Below, piece after piece: positions 1 to 5,929 of a DNA stretch of 7,584 nucleotides. Location: contig CAXSDV010000079.1 of assembly GCA_964235945.1 (NCBI GenBank), positions 1 through 7,584 of the forward strand. The letters are read 5' to 3'. The stretch's first letter is position 1, and each line of letters opens with the position of its first letter. The notes beneath the pieces are model-generated. The model was not told the origin of the DNA. It worked only from the letters and a program-made list of their open reading frames with translations, and ran no database searches. The translations under genes and the position numbers were made by a program. This DNA comes from JASLDZ01 sp964235945. GTDB lineage: Bacteria > Pseudomonadota > Alphaproteobacteria > Caulobacterales > Caulobacteraceae.

Positions 1-1
1 C

Positions 2-268
2 TCCGACCACCGCGGTTGTCCCTTCATCCACGCCAGCCTTCAGGCGGTTGATGCGACCGGCCCGATCCACGAACTCGTGACTTCGTACAAGCGCGCCCTG
101 CGCGACCACGTCCTGGGTTTGCTGGACGAGCACCGCGCCGATCGCGCCGAGCAGGCCGACCTGATCCTCATCCTGCTCGATGGCGCGGTCACCGAGGCCC
201 ACATCAAGGGCGTGGACCAGCCCGCAGCCTCGGCCAAGCGCGCGATCTCGACCCTGCTGAAGCGGTGA
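2..268 (+). CDS. TetR/AcrR-family transcriptional regulator, C-terminal part (5' truncated by window edge)
   Basis: The reading frame is open from the first bases and ends at TGA 266-268, giving 88 visible residues. They begin with an R-G-C-P-F-I-H-A segment (GCPF at visible residues 5-8). In TetR-family proteins this motif typically marks the start of the ligand-binding domain, just after the HTH region. An all-helical stretch follows, with a late LLDGAVTEAHIKG helix (about 58-70) typical of the dimerisation helices. The N-terminal HTH that would show DNA binding lies outside the window. A start at the internal ATG at 77 would discard the GCPF motif and is not credible. The family normally has about 190 residues, so roughly half is missing. 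Target genes cannot be inferred; the next gene on this strand is 180 bp away and may be unrelated. Confidence 0.85.
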   Translation, partial: SDHRGCPFIHASLQAVDATGPIHELVTSYKRALRDHVLGLLDEHRADRAEQADLILILLDGAVTEAHIKGVDQPAASAKRAISTLLKR

Positions 269-269
269 A

Positions 270-289
270 CCGACGCCGCGTCACGTCGG
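270..289 (+). terminator. Possible stem-loop after the TetR stop codon
   Basis: One base after the TGA there is a perfect 6-bp inverted repeat, CCGACG (270-275) and CGTCGG (284-289), with an 8-nt loop. A smaller GACG/CGTC stem with a 3-nt loop competes with it. No T-tract follows, so this is at best a weak or factor-assisted terminator; short GC hairpins are common by chance in DNA this GC-rich. Confidence 0.2.
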
Positions 290-296
290 GACAGGG

Positions 297-446
297 GTGC
301 GCCGGTCGGCAGTCGCCGCGTCGCTCGCCCTGTTCCAGATCGGTGTCGCGGCCTGGGCGCCCGACCGCACGGGCCGCCGCTTCCCGTCGGGGGGGGGGCG
401 AGGCCCCACGCAAACCGCCGCCGTCGCGCGGCCCACGAGGAGCTGA
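297..446 (+). CDS. Possible short ORF with signal-peptide-like N-terminus, interrupted in frame by a poly-G tract
   Basis: A GTG at 297 opens a 49-codon frame that stops at TGA 444-446, two bases before the ATG of the hydrolase gene. Its first 20 or so residues look like an export signal: two Arg, then a hydrophobic stretch (AVAASLALFQIGVAA), then AWA before an Asp. Third codon positions are almost all G or C. After about residue 31 it enters the G10 tract and becomes low-complexity Gly/Arg/Pro. There is no well-spaced ribosome binding site. It could be a real small exported peptide, the leftover 5' end of a decayed gene, or a chance frame. One extra G in the tract would fuse it in frame to the downstream hydrolase. 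Confidence 0.2.
   Translation: MRRSAVAASLALFQIGVAAWAPDRTGRRFPSGGGRGPTQTAAVARPTRS
389..398 (+). repeat. Homopolymer tract of ten G
   Basis: Ten consecutive G residues lie 51 bp upstream of the start codon of the MBL-fold hydrolase. I saw no other single-base run this long in the window. Such tracts are prone both to replication slippage and to sequencing or consensus length errors. Confidence 0.9.
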
Positions 447-448
447 CG

Positions 449-1240
449 ATGAGGATACGCAGACTGGGGTGGGCGGGCGTGGAGGTCGAATGCGACGGCC
501 GGACGCTCCTGATCGATTACGTCCAGGACGTCGCTCCCATGGCGCCCTTGCTGCGCAGGCCCGACGAGCCGTTCCCCGCGGCGTCGCGCCCGGGGCGGGC
601 GGCCGGAGCGCTCCTGACCCACCTGCACGCCGACCACGCCGACGCGGACGCCCTGGCCGGCGCCCTGCTGCCGGGCGCGCCGGTGCTGCGCCCGGCCCGC
701 GCCACCGGCGACAAGGACGACCTGGAGCTGACCGCCCTCGGCGAGGCCAAGTTCGCCCGGCGCACGCTCGCGGTCGAGGTCGTCGGCGTGTGGGAGGAAC
801 GCACGGCCGGCCCGTTCCGCATGATCTCGGCGCCGGCGGTGGACGGGTTCGGCGACCCGCAGCACAGCTGGATCGTGGAATGCGGCGGCCGTCGCATCCT
901 CCACGCCGGCGACACGCTTAACCACGGGAGCTGGTGGCGCATAGCCCACCGTTTCGGCTCGTTCGACGCCGCCTTCCTGCCGGTCAACGCCCCGGTGTGC
1001 GTGTGGCCGCACCTTCGGCCGCCGAGCCCGGTTGAGGCCACGATGACGCCGGAAGAGGCGGCGGCGGCCGCCCACATCATCCACGCCGCTTCGGTCACGC
1101 CCATCCACTACGGCTCGCTCAACAAGGCCGGGCGCTACGACGAGACCCCGCACCCGGTCGAGCGCTTGCGCGCCAAGGCCGCCGAGTTCGGCGTCGGCGT
1201 CGACGCCCGCCAGCCTGGAGACTGGTTCCAGCTCGGCTGA
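449..1240 (+). CDS. Metallo-beta-lactamase-fold hydrolase, UlaG-like (COG2220 type)
   Basis: A 263-residue protein of the metallo-beta-lactamase superfamily, most like the UlaG/COG2220 branch of Zn-dependent hydrolases. The opening strand region (LGWAGVEVECDGRTLLIDY) is typical of that branch. The metal-binding motif HxHxDH is complete: H58, H60, D62 and H63 in THLHADHAD. H152-A-G-D155-T supplies the next His and the bridging Asp, and H220 in TPIHYG supplies the last ligand, so a binuclear metal site looks intact. The late segment with M-T-P-E-E-A-A followed by PIHYG is also usual in this branch. There is no signal peptide from this start, so the protein is probably cytoplasmic. The start is supported by AGGAG at 438-442, 6 nt before the ATG. 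The substrate is unknown; the branch covers lactonases, phosphodiesterase-like enzymes and many uncharacterised proteins. Confidence 0.92.
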   Translation: MRIRRLGWAGVEVECDGRTLLIDYVQDVAPMAPLLRRPDEPFPAASRPGRAAGALLTHLHADHADADALAGALLPGAPVLRPARATGDKDDLELTALGEAKFARRTLAVEVVGVWEERTAGPFRMISAPAVDGFGDPQHSWIVECGGRRILHAGDTLNHGSWWRIAHRFGSFDAAFLPVNAPVCVWPHLRPPSPVEATMTPEEAAAAAHIIHAASVTPIHYGSLNKAGRYDETPHPVERLRAKAAEFGVGVDARQPGDWFQLG

Positions 1241-1337
1241 CGAGGTCGGGTCGCCGCGCGGCCGGGCGTGTCGATCGTCGCGGCGTTCAACAGCGGCACC
1301 GATCCTGTGAAGGTGGTGACGGCCCTAGACCCCGTCG

Positions 1338-1352
1338 GCCGATGATGTCGGC
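1338..1352 (+). terminator. Weak hairpin between convergent genes
   Basis: GCCGA (1338-1342) and TCGGC (1348-1352) form a perfect 5-bp stem around the loop TGATG, extendable by a G-T pair. It lies between the hydrolase stop and the convergent small-protein stop, where a terminator is expected. Only scattered Ts follow, so an intrinsic terminator is not convincing. Confidence 0.2.
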
Positions 1353-1362
1353 TTGACCTTGA

Positions 1363-1701
1363 TCAGCCCAGCTTGCGCTCAATTTCATTGAGAGTGCGGT
1401 TGTAGCTGGCGCTCTCACCTGCGCTCAGGAAGCCTTGCCTCCTCACGTATTTGCGGGAGTCCGATCGGACCCAGTCGAGGCTCTTCTCCATCCGTGCGAC
1501 CTCAGCCGGCGACACGCGACCTTCCTTGCGGACGAATCTCAACCTGGTGTCGACCGCGGCGACGCGGGCGTCGAGCCTGGCCTGGAGCGCATCCGCTTTG
1601 TGGACGCCGTGCGGCTCCGCCGGCGCTGCGGAGGCGGGAGAAGTGAGGGCGGAAAGGCCGAGCGCGGCGAACAGCAGGGCGCGTGGGAACGTCGTACGCA
1701 T
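1363..1701 (-). CDS. Small exported protein with tandem helical repeat, function unknown
   Basis: This 112-residue protein is not a family I can name. The N-terminus is a clear Sec-type signal peptide: MRTTFPRA, then a hydrophobic core (LLFAALGLSALTSP), then A-S-A at residues 23-25 before APAEP. The mature part of about 87 residues would be in the periplasm or secreted. It is charged, lacks Cys, and is predicted alpha-helical. Two units with the shared pattern G-x-[VL]-S-x-x-E-x-A-x-x-x-[KR]-[ST]-L-[DN]-x-[VI] start at G61 and G90, a 29-residue period. The frame extends much further upstream, but this ATG is chosen because it gives the signal peptide and has GGAG at 1709-1712, 7 nt away. It lies 47 bp downstream of the VOC gene on the same strand, so co-transcription is possible. 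Confidence 0.75.
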   Translation of the reverse strand: MRTTFPRALLFAALGLSALTSPASAAPAEPHGVHKADALQARLDARVAAVDTRLRFVRKEGRVSPAEVARMEKSLDWVRSDSRKYVRRQGFLSAGESASYNRTLNEIERKLG

Positions 1702-1748
1702 GGGCGGGCTCCGGGAAGCGCACGGAGGAATGCGTGCGCGAAGCCCCC

Positions 1749-2588
1749 TTACGCCGTCGAACCTGAATGGACGCCGTCGCGTACGGCTCCGTGACCATGA
1801 AGATCGAGGCGGTGGCCGTCGGGATCCTCCAGGCGGCGGACTTCTCCGGGCTCCAGGCCCGAGCAGATCAATTCCGTGCGGATGGAGCACAGGGCCGCCG
1901 AAGGCGGACGCCCGGACCTGCGCGGCTCTGGGCGCCGATAGTGGAGCAGTTCGAAATGAGGTCCGGGATCGGGAGTGGACAGCACGGCGATGTCGAGCTC
2001 GACCTGATTCAAGCCGTCCAGTCGATCCTGCTGCGGCCCGCGGTTCAGGAACCGCGGGCCGCAGCGCAGGCCCAGCCCCGTGTAGAAGGCGACGCTCGCC
2101 TCGAGGTCGCGGACCGCCAGGGCGGTGTGGTCCACCCCCTGAAACAGCGGGCTTCCCGACGCCGCCGCCCTCGCCCACGCACTTGCGGGACTGAAGGACA
2201 GCTCCAGCGGATGCCCGTCGGGATCGCGGAACTTGTAGGCCGTCACGGAGCCCGTCGAGGGGGGCAGGAGCACGGGTCCGTCCCGGGAGATCGACTCGTC
2301 CACGTGCGGCAGAAGGCGTGAGTAGGCGGCGGCCATGTCGGCGACCGCGATGGCGAAGTGCTGGAACCACGGATCGTCGGCGGCGCGCGGCGCCGGGTAT
2401 GGTGGCGCGTCGGGCGAGGCCTGCACCAGGACGATCTCCTGCGCGCCCAGCCTCAGGACCGCCCGTCCGGCTTCGACCGTCCGGGCCGGCGTGAAGCCGA
2501 GCGCCTCGGTGTAGAAGCGCTGCGAGCGGTCGAGCTCGCGGACGTCGAGCGTCAATCGGGCGAGCCGCTTCACCTGGGGCGTCGTCAT
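1749..2588 (-). CDS. Two-domain VOC (glyoxalase/extradiol dioxygenase superfamily) protein
   Basis: This 279-residue protein contains two tandem VOC domains. Domain 1 spans about 8-131: it has the opening LTLDVRELDRSQRFYTEALGF, a second module starting at FQHFAIAV (H77), and the closing FRDPDGHPLELSF with E129. Domain 2 spans about 150-265: GVDHTALAVRDLEASVAFYTGLGL with H154, HFELLHY with E213, and the closing LEDPDGHRLDLHG. In domain 1 the usual first-strand His/Gln ligand position is Arg (R11). In domain 2 the last acidic position is Asp (D262) rather than the common Glu. A metal site is therefore plausible but not certain. The superfamily includes glyoxalases, ring-cleaving dioxygenases and drug-binding proteins; the substrate cannot be read from the sequence. 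The ribosome binding site is weak. The gene is divergent from the MFS exporter, with 89 bp between their start codons, suggesting shared control. Confidence 0.88.
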   Translation of the reverse strand: MTTPQVKRLARLTLDVRELDRSQRFYTEALGFTPARTVEAGRAVLRLGAQEIVLVQASPDAPPYPAPRAADDPWFQHFAIAVADMAAAYSRLLPHVDESISRDGPVLLPPSTGSVTAYKFRDPDGHPLELSFSPASAWARAAASGSPLFQGVDHTALAVRDLEASVAFYTGLGLRCGPRFLNRGPQQDRLDGLNQVELDIAVLSTPDPGPHFELLHYRRPEPRRSGRPPSAALCSIRTELICSGLEPGEVRRLEDPDGHRLDLHGHGAVRDGVHSGSTA

Positions 2589-2643
2589 GGGTTTCGATCC
2601 GGCGTGGCGACCGTCCGCGGCGGGGATGCTATCGCCTGATGGA

Positions 2644-2662
2644 CGCCGCGTGTCACGCGGCG
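2644..2662. promoter_or_regulatory. Perfect 19-bp palindrome in the VOC/MFS divergent spacer (candidate operator or mRNA hairpin)
   Basis: CGCCGCGTG (2644-2652) and CACGCGGCG (2654-2662) are exact reverse complements around a single T. The palindrome ends 2 bp before the GGAG ribosome binding site of the MFS gene and 15 bp before its ATG. As DNA it could bind a dimeric repressor. As RNA it would form an 8-bp GC-rich hairpin with a GTC loop next to the ribosome binding site. The function is inference; the symmetry is seen directly. Confidence 0.55.
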
Positions 2663-2664
2663 GC

Positions 2665-2668
2665 GGAG
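2665..2668 (+). promoter_or_regulatory. Ribosome binding site deciding the MFS start
   Basis: GGAG lies 9 nt before ATG 2678. The upstream in-frame ATG at 2639 has only GGGGA 12 nt away and would add 13 residues not expected in this family, so the site favours 2678. Confidence 0.65.
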
Positions 2669-2677
2669 CCTGCGCCC

Positions 2678-3829
2678 ATGGTCTTCAAAGGTGCGCTGAC
2701 GGCGCTGGCGATCGGCGCGTTCGGCATCGGCGTGACCGAGTTCGCGCCCATGGGCATGCTCCCGGTCATAGCGTCCGGCCTGGGCGTGACGATCCCGGCC
2801 GCCGGGATGCTCGTCACGGCCTACGCCCTCGGGGTCATGGCGGGGGCGCCGTTGATGACCTTGTCCACCGCGCGCCTGGATCGCAAAACGCTGCTGATCG
2901 GCCTCCTGGCGATCTTCACGGCGGGCAACCTCCTGTCGGCGGCGTCCCCGAACCTGGGCTGGTTGCTGGCGGCGCGCGTGCTCACTTCGCTCTGCCACGG
3001 AGCCTTCTTCGGCGTGGGGTCGCTCGTGGCGGCGTCGTCCGTCCAGCCCGAGCGGCGGTCGAGCGCGGTGGCGATCATGTTCAGCGGCCTGACCATCGCC
3101 AACATCGGCGGGGTGCCGGCCGCCGCCTGGCTGGCGGAGCATCTCGGATGGCGCACGGCCTTCGCGGGGATCGGCGCCCTGGGCTTCGTCGCCATGATCG
3201 CGCTGGCCCTCGCCCTGCCCGCGACGCCGCGGGGGCCCCCGTCGAACGCCGGGCGCGAGATCGCCGCCCTGGTGCGGCCGCCCGTCCTGCTGGCGCTCCT
3301 CACCACCGTGCTGAGTTCGGCGGCGATGTTCACCGTGTTCACCTACATCGCCCCGATCCTCGAGCACGCGGCGCACGCCTCCGCCGACCTCCTGACCGTC
3401 GCGCTGGTGATCTACGGCGTGGGACTGACGATCGGCAACGCGCTCGGCGGCCGGTTCGCGGACCGGGCGCTCACTCCCACGCTGATGGCTGTGCTCGCCG
3501 CCCTGACCGCTCTCCTGGTGCTGTTCGCCTGGACCATGCACGCCTTCCTGCCCGCCGCCCTGACCGTGTTCGCCTGGGGGGTGGCCACCTTCGCCCTCGT
3601 GCCGCCGCTCCAGGCGCGGGTCATGGGCGCGGCGGCGCAAGCGCCGACCCTCGCCTCCTCCGTCAACATCGGCGCCTTCAACCTCGGCAACGCGGCGGGA
3701 GCGGCGCTGGGCGGCGCGATCATCGCCGCCCGGCTCGACTACGCCTGGTTGTCGTTCGCGGGCGCCGCCCTGGCGGCGGCGGCCTTCCTCACCGTGCTGG
3801 CCTCGCGGTTGATCCCGCAGGCGCGCTAG
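2678..3829 (+). CDS. ydhP: MFS (DHA1) exporter, YdhP/AraJ-like
   Basis: A 383-residue major facilitator protein with about 12 hydrophobic segments, so it sits in the inner membrane. From memory it follows E. coli YdhP closely through most of its length: LALAIGAFGIGVTEFAPMG at the N-terminus, PAAGMLVTAYALGVMAGAP, the TM2-3 loop ARLDRK (65-70, a degenerate motif A), RVLTSLCHGAFFG (100-112), LTIANIGGVPAA, WGVATFALVPPLQ, and SSVNIGAFNLGNAAGAALGG (328-347). The family comprises proton-driven exporters of sugars, arabinose-type compounds or drugs; the substrate is not determined here. The start at 2678 gives the same N-terminal length as YdhP and has a ribosome binding site, unlike ATG 2639. The gene is divergent from the VOC gene, and its stop codon overlaps the stop of the GMC gene. 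It could export a product or toxin handled by the neighbouring VOC protein, but that is only positional inference. Confidence 0.93.
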   Translation: MVFKGALTALAIGAFGIGVTEFAPMGMLPVIASGLGVTIPAAGMLVTAYALGVMAGAPLMTLSTARLDRKTLLIGLLAIFTAGNLLSAASPNLGWLLAARVLTSLCHGAFFGVGSLVAASSVQPERRSSAVAIMFSGLTIANIGGVPAAAWLAEHLGWRTAFAGIGALGFVAMIALALALPATPRGPPSNAGREIAALVRPPVLLALLTTVLSSAAMFTVFTYIAPILEHAAHASADLLTVALVIYGVGLTIGNALGGRFADRALTPTLMAVLAALTALLVLFAWTMHAFLPAALTVFAWGVATFALVPPLQARVMGAAAQAPTLASSVNIGAFNLGNAAGAALGGAIIAARLDYAWLSFAGAALAAAAFLTVLASRLIPQAR

Positions 3830-5391
3830 CCGAGCCGCTCGGCCAGGTGGTCGCCCACGCGAAGGGCGTTGGCCACGATGGTCAGGGTGGGGTTCACCGC
3901 GCCGATGGAGGGGAAGAAGCCCGCATCGACGGCGTAAAGGTTGTCCACCCCGTGCGCGCGGCAGTCCAGGTTCAGCACCGAGCTGCGGGCGTCCACGCCG
4001 AACCGCATGGTGCCGGCCTGGTGCGCGGTGCCGCCGACCGGGATGTCCTTGCCCAGGTAGAGCGAGCGGTGGAGCAGGTTGGGGTGCGCGTCCACGTGGG
4101 TGAGCAGGCCCTCCAGCTTGTGGCGCAGGCGGGCGTGCGCCTCCTGCCCGGTGGGGTTGTCGTCGAGCGTCACGCGGCCGTCGCGGGACAGAGTGATGCG
4201 GTTCTCCGGGCGCGGCAGGTCCTCGCTCATCACCCAGAAGTCGATGGAGTGGCGCGCCATCTCGTCGAACGGCATGCCCGGAAACCACTGCAGGAAGCCG
4301 GGCAGCGCCTCGCCCTCCACTTGCTCTCCGTGCGACTTGCCGTTGGTCTGGATGCAGCCCAGCGGATACTCCCAGTCGTCCGCGCCGAAATAGAAGTCGG
4401 TCAGCGCGAGCGTCTTCTGGAACACCGTGTCGTTGGGCTCGCGGGAGACGGCCATGAAGGCGGCGTTGTTGTGGCGCATGTAGTTGCGGCCCACCTGGTC
4501 CGACGCGTTGGCCAGCCCGTTCGGGTGCGCGTCGCTGGCCGAGCGGAACATCAGCAGCGCCGTCGAGAGCGCTCCGCAGGCGGAGACCACGATGTCCGCA
4601 CGGTAAACCTCGGGCTCACCGTCGCGCAGAACATGCACGCCGACCACCGTGCGGCCCGTGGGATCGGTCTCCAGCCGCTCGACATAGGCTCCGGTCAGCA
4701 ACGTCACGTTGGAATGGGCCAGGGCGGGGTCGACGCAGACGGTCTGGGCGTCCGCCTTGCCGTTGGTCAGGCAGGGAAAACCGTCGAAGGCGCTGCAGCG
4801 GATGCAGGGGCTGTTGGGAAGCGCGCGGGTGCCGACCTCGTCCAGGAGAATTCCGAGAGGCTGGGGGAAGGGATGGTGGCCGATCTTCTCCAGGGCGTCG
4901 GACAGGGCCTGCATCCGCGGCTCGTGCGTCACGGGCTTGAAGGGGTAGGGACCGCTGGAGGGCGGCTCCGTGGGGTCGGCCCCGCGCAGGCCGTGGACGT
5001 GGAACAGCGTCTCGGCCTTGGCGTAGTAGGGTTCGAAGACCGAATACGGCAGCGGCCAAGCGGGTGAAACGCCGTCGCTATGCACCACCTCGCCGAAGTC
5101 GCGCTCGCGCAGACGGAACAGGGCCGAGCCGTACACCTTGCTGTTGCCGCCGACGTAATAGTGAAGGCCGGGGTGGAAGGTCTTCCCCGAGCGATCGTAC
5201 CAGGTCTCGGGAGACTGGTATTTTCCTTCCACAAAAACCTTCTTTGCGCTCCAGTTGTCGGGTTCGCGCTTCAGATAGTCGCCTCTCTCCAGGATCAAGA
5301 TGCGCTTGCCGGTCTCGGCCAGCCGCAGCGCCAAGGCCCCCCCGCCCGGGCCCGAGCCGATGATGATGACGTCCCACCCATCGTTGCCCAT
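3826..5391 (-). CDS. GMC-family FAD-dependent oxidoreductase
   Basis: A 521-residue flavoprotein of the glucose-methanol-choline family. The N-terminal ADP-binding fold is explicit: DVIIIGSGPGGG (7-18) with E35 in ILILERG as the ribose-binding acid. GGNSKVYGSALFRLRERDF (81-99) matches the flavin-contacting signature. The C-terminus has the catalytic His in GGTAHQAGTMRFG (H457) and the second active-site position Asn500 in AVNPTLTIVANAL. Members oxidise alcohols or sugars with transfer to oxygen, quinone or cytochrome; the substrate is unknown. A Cys group, C196-x2-C199-x7-C207 in CIRCSAFDGFPC, sits mid-protein. There is no Tat or Sec signal, so it is probably cytoplasmic or membrane-associated via a partner. 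ATG 5391 is chosen over ATG 5448 because it has AGGAG 8 nt upstream and begins right at the FAD fold. It is divergent from DoxX, with 80 bp between the starts. Confidence 0.94.
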   Translation of the reverse strand: MGNDGWDVIIIGSGPGGGALALRLAETGKRILILERGDYLKREPDNWSAKKVFVEGKYQSPETWYDRSGKTFHPGLHYYVGGNSKVYGSALFRLRERDFGEVVHSDGVSPAWPLPYSVFEPYYAKAETLFHVHGLRGADPTEPPSSGPYPFKPVTHEPRMQALSDALEKIGHHPFPQPLGILLDEVGTRALPNSPCIRCSAFDGFPCLTNGKADAQTVCVDPALAHSNVTLLTGAYVERLETDPTGRTVVGVHVLRDGEPEVYRADIVVSACGALSTALLMFRSASDAHPNGLANASDQVGRNYMRHNNAAFMAVSREPNDTVFQKTLALTDFYFGADDWEYPLGCIQTNGKSHGEQVEGEALPGFLQWFPGMPFDEMARHSIDFWVMSEDLPRPENRITLSRDGRVTLDDNPTGQEAHARLRHKLEGLLTHVDAHPNLLHRSLYLGKDIPVGGTAHQAGTMRFGVDARSSVLNLDCRAHGVDNLYAVDAGFFPSIGAVNPTLTIVANALRVGDHLAERLG

Positions 5392-5399
5392 GTGACGGT

Positions 5400-5404
5400 C
5401 TCCT
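5400..5404 (-). promoter_or_regulatory. Ribosome binding site deciding the GMC start
   Basis: On the minus strand AGGAG lies 8 nt before ATG 5391. The longer frame from 5448 has a G-rich stretch only about 1 nt from its ATG, which is too close, and would add a Pro-rich 19-residue extension before the FAD fold. Confidence 0.7.
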
Positions 5405-5471
5405 GATAGCGCCGGGGACGGGGGTCGTACGGCGGGGCCCTGATCCATGCTCCCGCCGCGAGGAGCCGTCC

Positions 5472-5921
5472 ATGGGCGCCCTGACCGCGGTGGTATGGTT
5501 CGCAGCGCGCTTCTCGCTCGTGGCGATGTTCCCCCTCAGCGCCGTCGACAAGATCTGGCACTGGAAGAACTCGCTCGCCCAGACCGCGTCGGACGGCCTG
5601 CCCGGGGGCCGGATCCTCCTCGTGCTCGCCATCCTCGTGGAGGGGCTGACCCCCTTGTGCATCCTGTCCGGCTGGATGGACCGGCCGGCCGCCTTCCTCC
5701 TCGCCGGCTTCTGCGTGGTGACCGCTTTTCTCTACCACCCCTTCTGGGCCTACCCCGACTTCTTCAGCCCGAGCGACGCCAGCAAGGCGCGCGACCACTT
5801 CTGGCAGTTCCTCAAGAACTTCGGGCTGGTCGGCGGACTGCTCCTCGTCCTGTTCGCCGGCTCTCTGAGCGCTCCGGCGTCCGTGCTCCACCCTGCGACC
5901 TGGTCATCCACCCGGCGGTGA
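5472..5921 (+). CDS. DoxX-family membrane protein
   Basis: This 149-residue integral membrane protein has four likely hydrophobic helices at about 4-23, 48-67, 72-90 and 117-134. Features typical of the DoxX family are visible: an early segment with F-P-L-S-A-V-D-K-I (20-28), a long GRILLVLAILVEGLTPLCILSG helix, and the late DHFWQFLKNFGLVGGLLLVL segment (108-127). DoxX-type proteins are linked in some organisms to quinone-dependent oxidation (the DoxD/DoxA thiosulfate:quinone oxidoreductase), but most bacterial members are uncharacterised. AGGAG at 5461-5465, 6 nt before the ATG, supports the start. The gene is divergent from the GMC oxidoreductase, suggesting a shared control region and perhaps electron transfer from the flavoprotein to the membrane (inference). 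The stop is intact, 8 bp before the assembly gap. Confidence 0.88.
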   Translation: MGALTAVVWFAARFSLVAMFPLSAVDKIWHWKNSLAQTASDGLPGGRILLVLAILVEGLTPLCILSGWMDRPAAFLLAGFCVVTAFLYHPFWAYPDFFSPSDASKARDHFWQFLKNFGLVGGLLLVLFAGSLSAPASVLHPATWSSTRR

Positions 5922-5929
5922 ACATCGCA

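Noticed and set aside
265..921. 218-codon plus-strand frame
   Set aside because: It overlaps the MBL hydrolase out of frame and is Arg/Pro/Gly-rich without any motif.
281..1153. 290- and 195-codon minus-strand frames opposite the hydrolase
   Set aside because: Antisense shadows of a gene with complete metal-binding motifs.
1363..2370. 335-residue version of the small exported protein
   Set aside because: The extra N-terminal part is an out-of-frame reading of the VOC gene. The start at 1701 gives a signal peptide and a ribosome binding site.
2639..2677. Upstream ATG for the MFS gene
   Set aside because: It would add 13 residues not seen in YdhP, lacks a well-placed ribosome binding site and would put the palindrome inside the coding region.
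2585..4288. 567-codon minus-strand frame
   Set aside because: Antisense to the MFS gene and out of frame with GMC; low-complexity translation rich in Arg, Gly, Gln and His.
2587..5067. 826-codon plus-strand frame
   Set aside because: It overlaps the MFS gene in another frame and runs antisense through the GMC gene. Its translation is Arg/Gly/Pro/His-rich with no domain. Long stop-free shadow frames are expected at this GC content.
5295..5891. 198-codon minus-strand frame across the GMC/DoxX spacer
   Set aside because: Antisense to DoxX; Glu/Gly/Arg-rich shadow with no domain.
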